Assembly (NCBI GenBank): GCA_030622395.1
Contig: JAUXGF010000176.1
Coordinates: forward strand, 1-6,315
Source of the DNA: Calditrichaceae bacterium
Lineage (GTDB): Bacteria; Calditrichota; Calditrichia; Calditrichales; Calditrichaceae
Reading direction: 5' to 3'
DNA: 6,315 nucleotides
The notes beneath the pieces were generated by a model. The model made no database searches. It saw only the letters and a list, made by a program, of their open reading frames with translations, and was not told the DNA's origin. This document shows positions 6,269 to 6,315 of this stretch, piece after piece. Position numbers and translations under genes: made by a program. Every line of letters begins with the position of its first letter. The first letter of the stretch is position 1.

Positions 6269-6315
6269 TGGGTTTATAATTGGAATAACACAAACCCACC
6301 CCTAACCCCTCCCAA
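6269..6315. repeat. Repeat edge with a G-quadruplex motif on the - strand
   Basis: TGGGTTT (6269-6275) pairs with AAACCCA (6292-6298). From 6284 to the window end the + strand has no G. C-runs of 3, 4, 4 and 3 (6295-6297, 6299-6302, 6306-6309, 6311-6313) are split by spacers of 1, 3 and 1 nt. The - strand therefore has the standard four-run G-quadruplex pattern. It looks like the cut-off left part of a dispersed intergenic repeat. Confidence 0.5.

Overview
The window holds three complete protein-coding genes in a convergent layout, and two intergenic stretches rich in inverted repeats. It looks like a mid-to-low-GC bacterium. The proteins are rich in Lys, Ile and Asn, and ATG starts are preceded by Shine-Dalgarno sites. 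A bacterial-type sliding-clamp motif sits at the end of the first protein. The dispersed palindromes resemble those I remember from genomes of uncultivated candidate phyla and Ignavibacteria/Bacteroidota-like bacteria. That placement is from memory only, and the phylum cannot be fixed from this sequence.

Left half (21-3278, + strand): one large gene for a 1085-residue protein. It joins a complete endonuclease Q (EndoQ)-type PHP nuclease with its cysteine zinc site to a complete UvrD/Rep-type superfamily 1 helicase. The protein ends in QLSLFD, a near-ideal bacterial beta-clamp (DnaN) binding peptide. The simplest reading is a one-polypeptide repair machine: it nicks 5' of deaminated bases, unwinds from the nick, and is held at DNA by the clamp. 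This is the most interesting item in the window.

Right half (5981 down to 3419, - strand): an aldehyde dehydrogenase with all catalytic residues and an unusual C-terminal tail, followed 130 bp later by a ten-helix EamA/DMT-family transporter. They may be co-transcribed. The gap contains a 9-bp perfect inverted repeat whose right-hand stem, read on the transcript, ends directly against the transporter's Shine-Dalgarno site. A 14-bp GC palindrome also lies in this gap. No functional link between this pair and the nuclease-helicase gene is visible.

Non-coding: 3279-3418 lies between the convergent gene ends and has nested inverted repeats but no classical U-tract terminator. The 5985-6315 stretch has no convincing gene. 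It carries four copies of a CCCGA...TCGGG palindrome unit, a possible rightward promoter, and at the window edge a four-run G-quadruplex motif on the - strand. No CRISPR array, tRNA, rRNA, transposase or phage gene was found.
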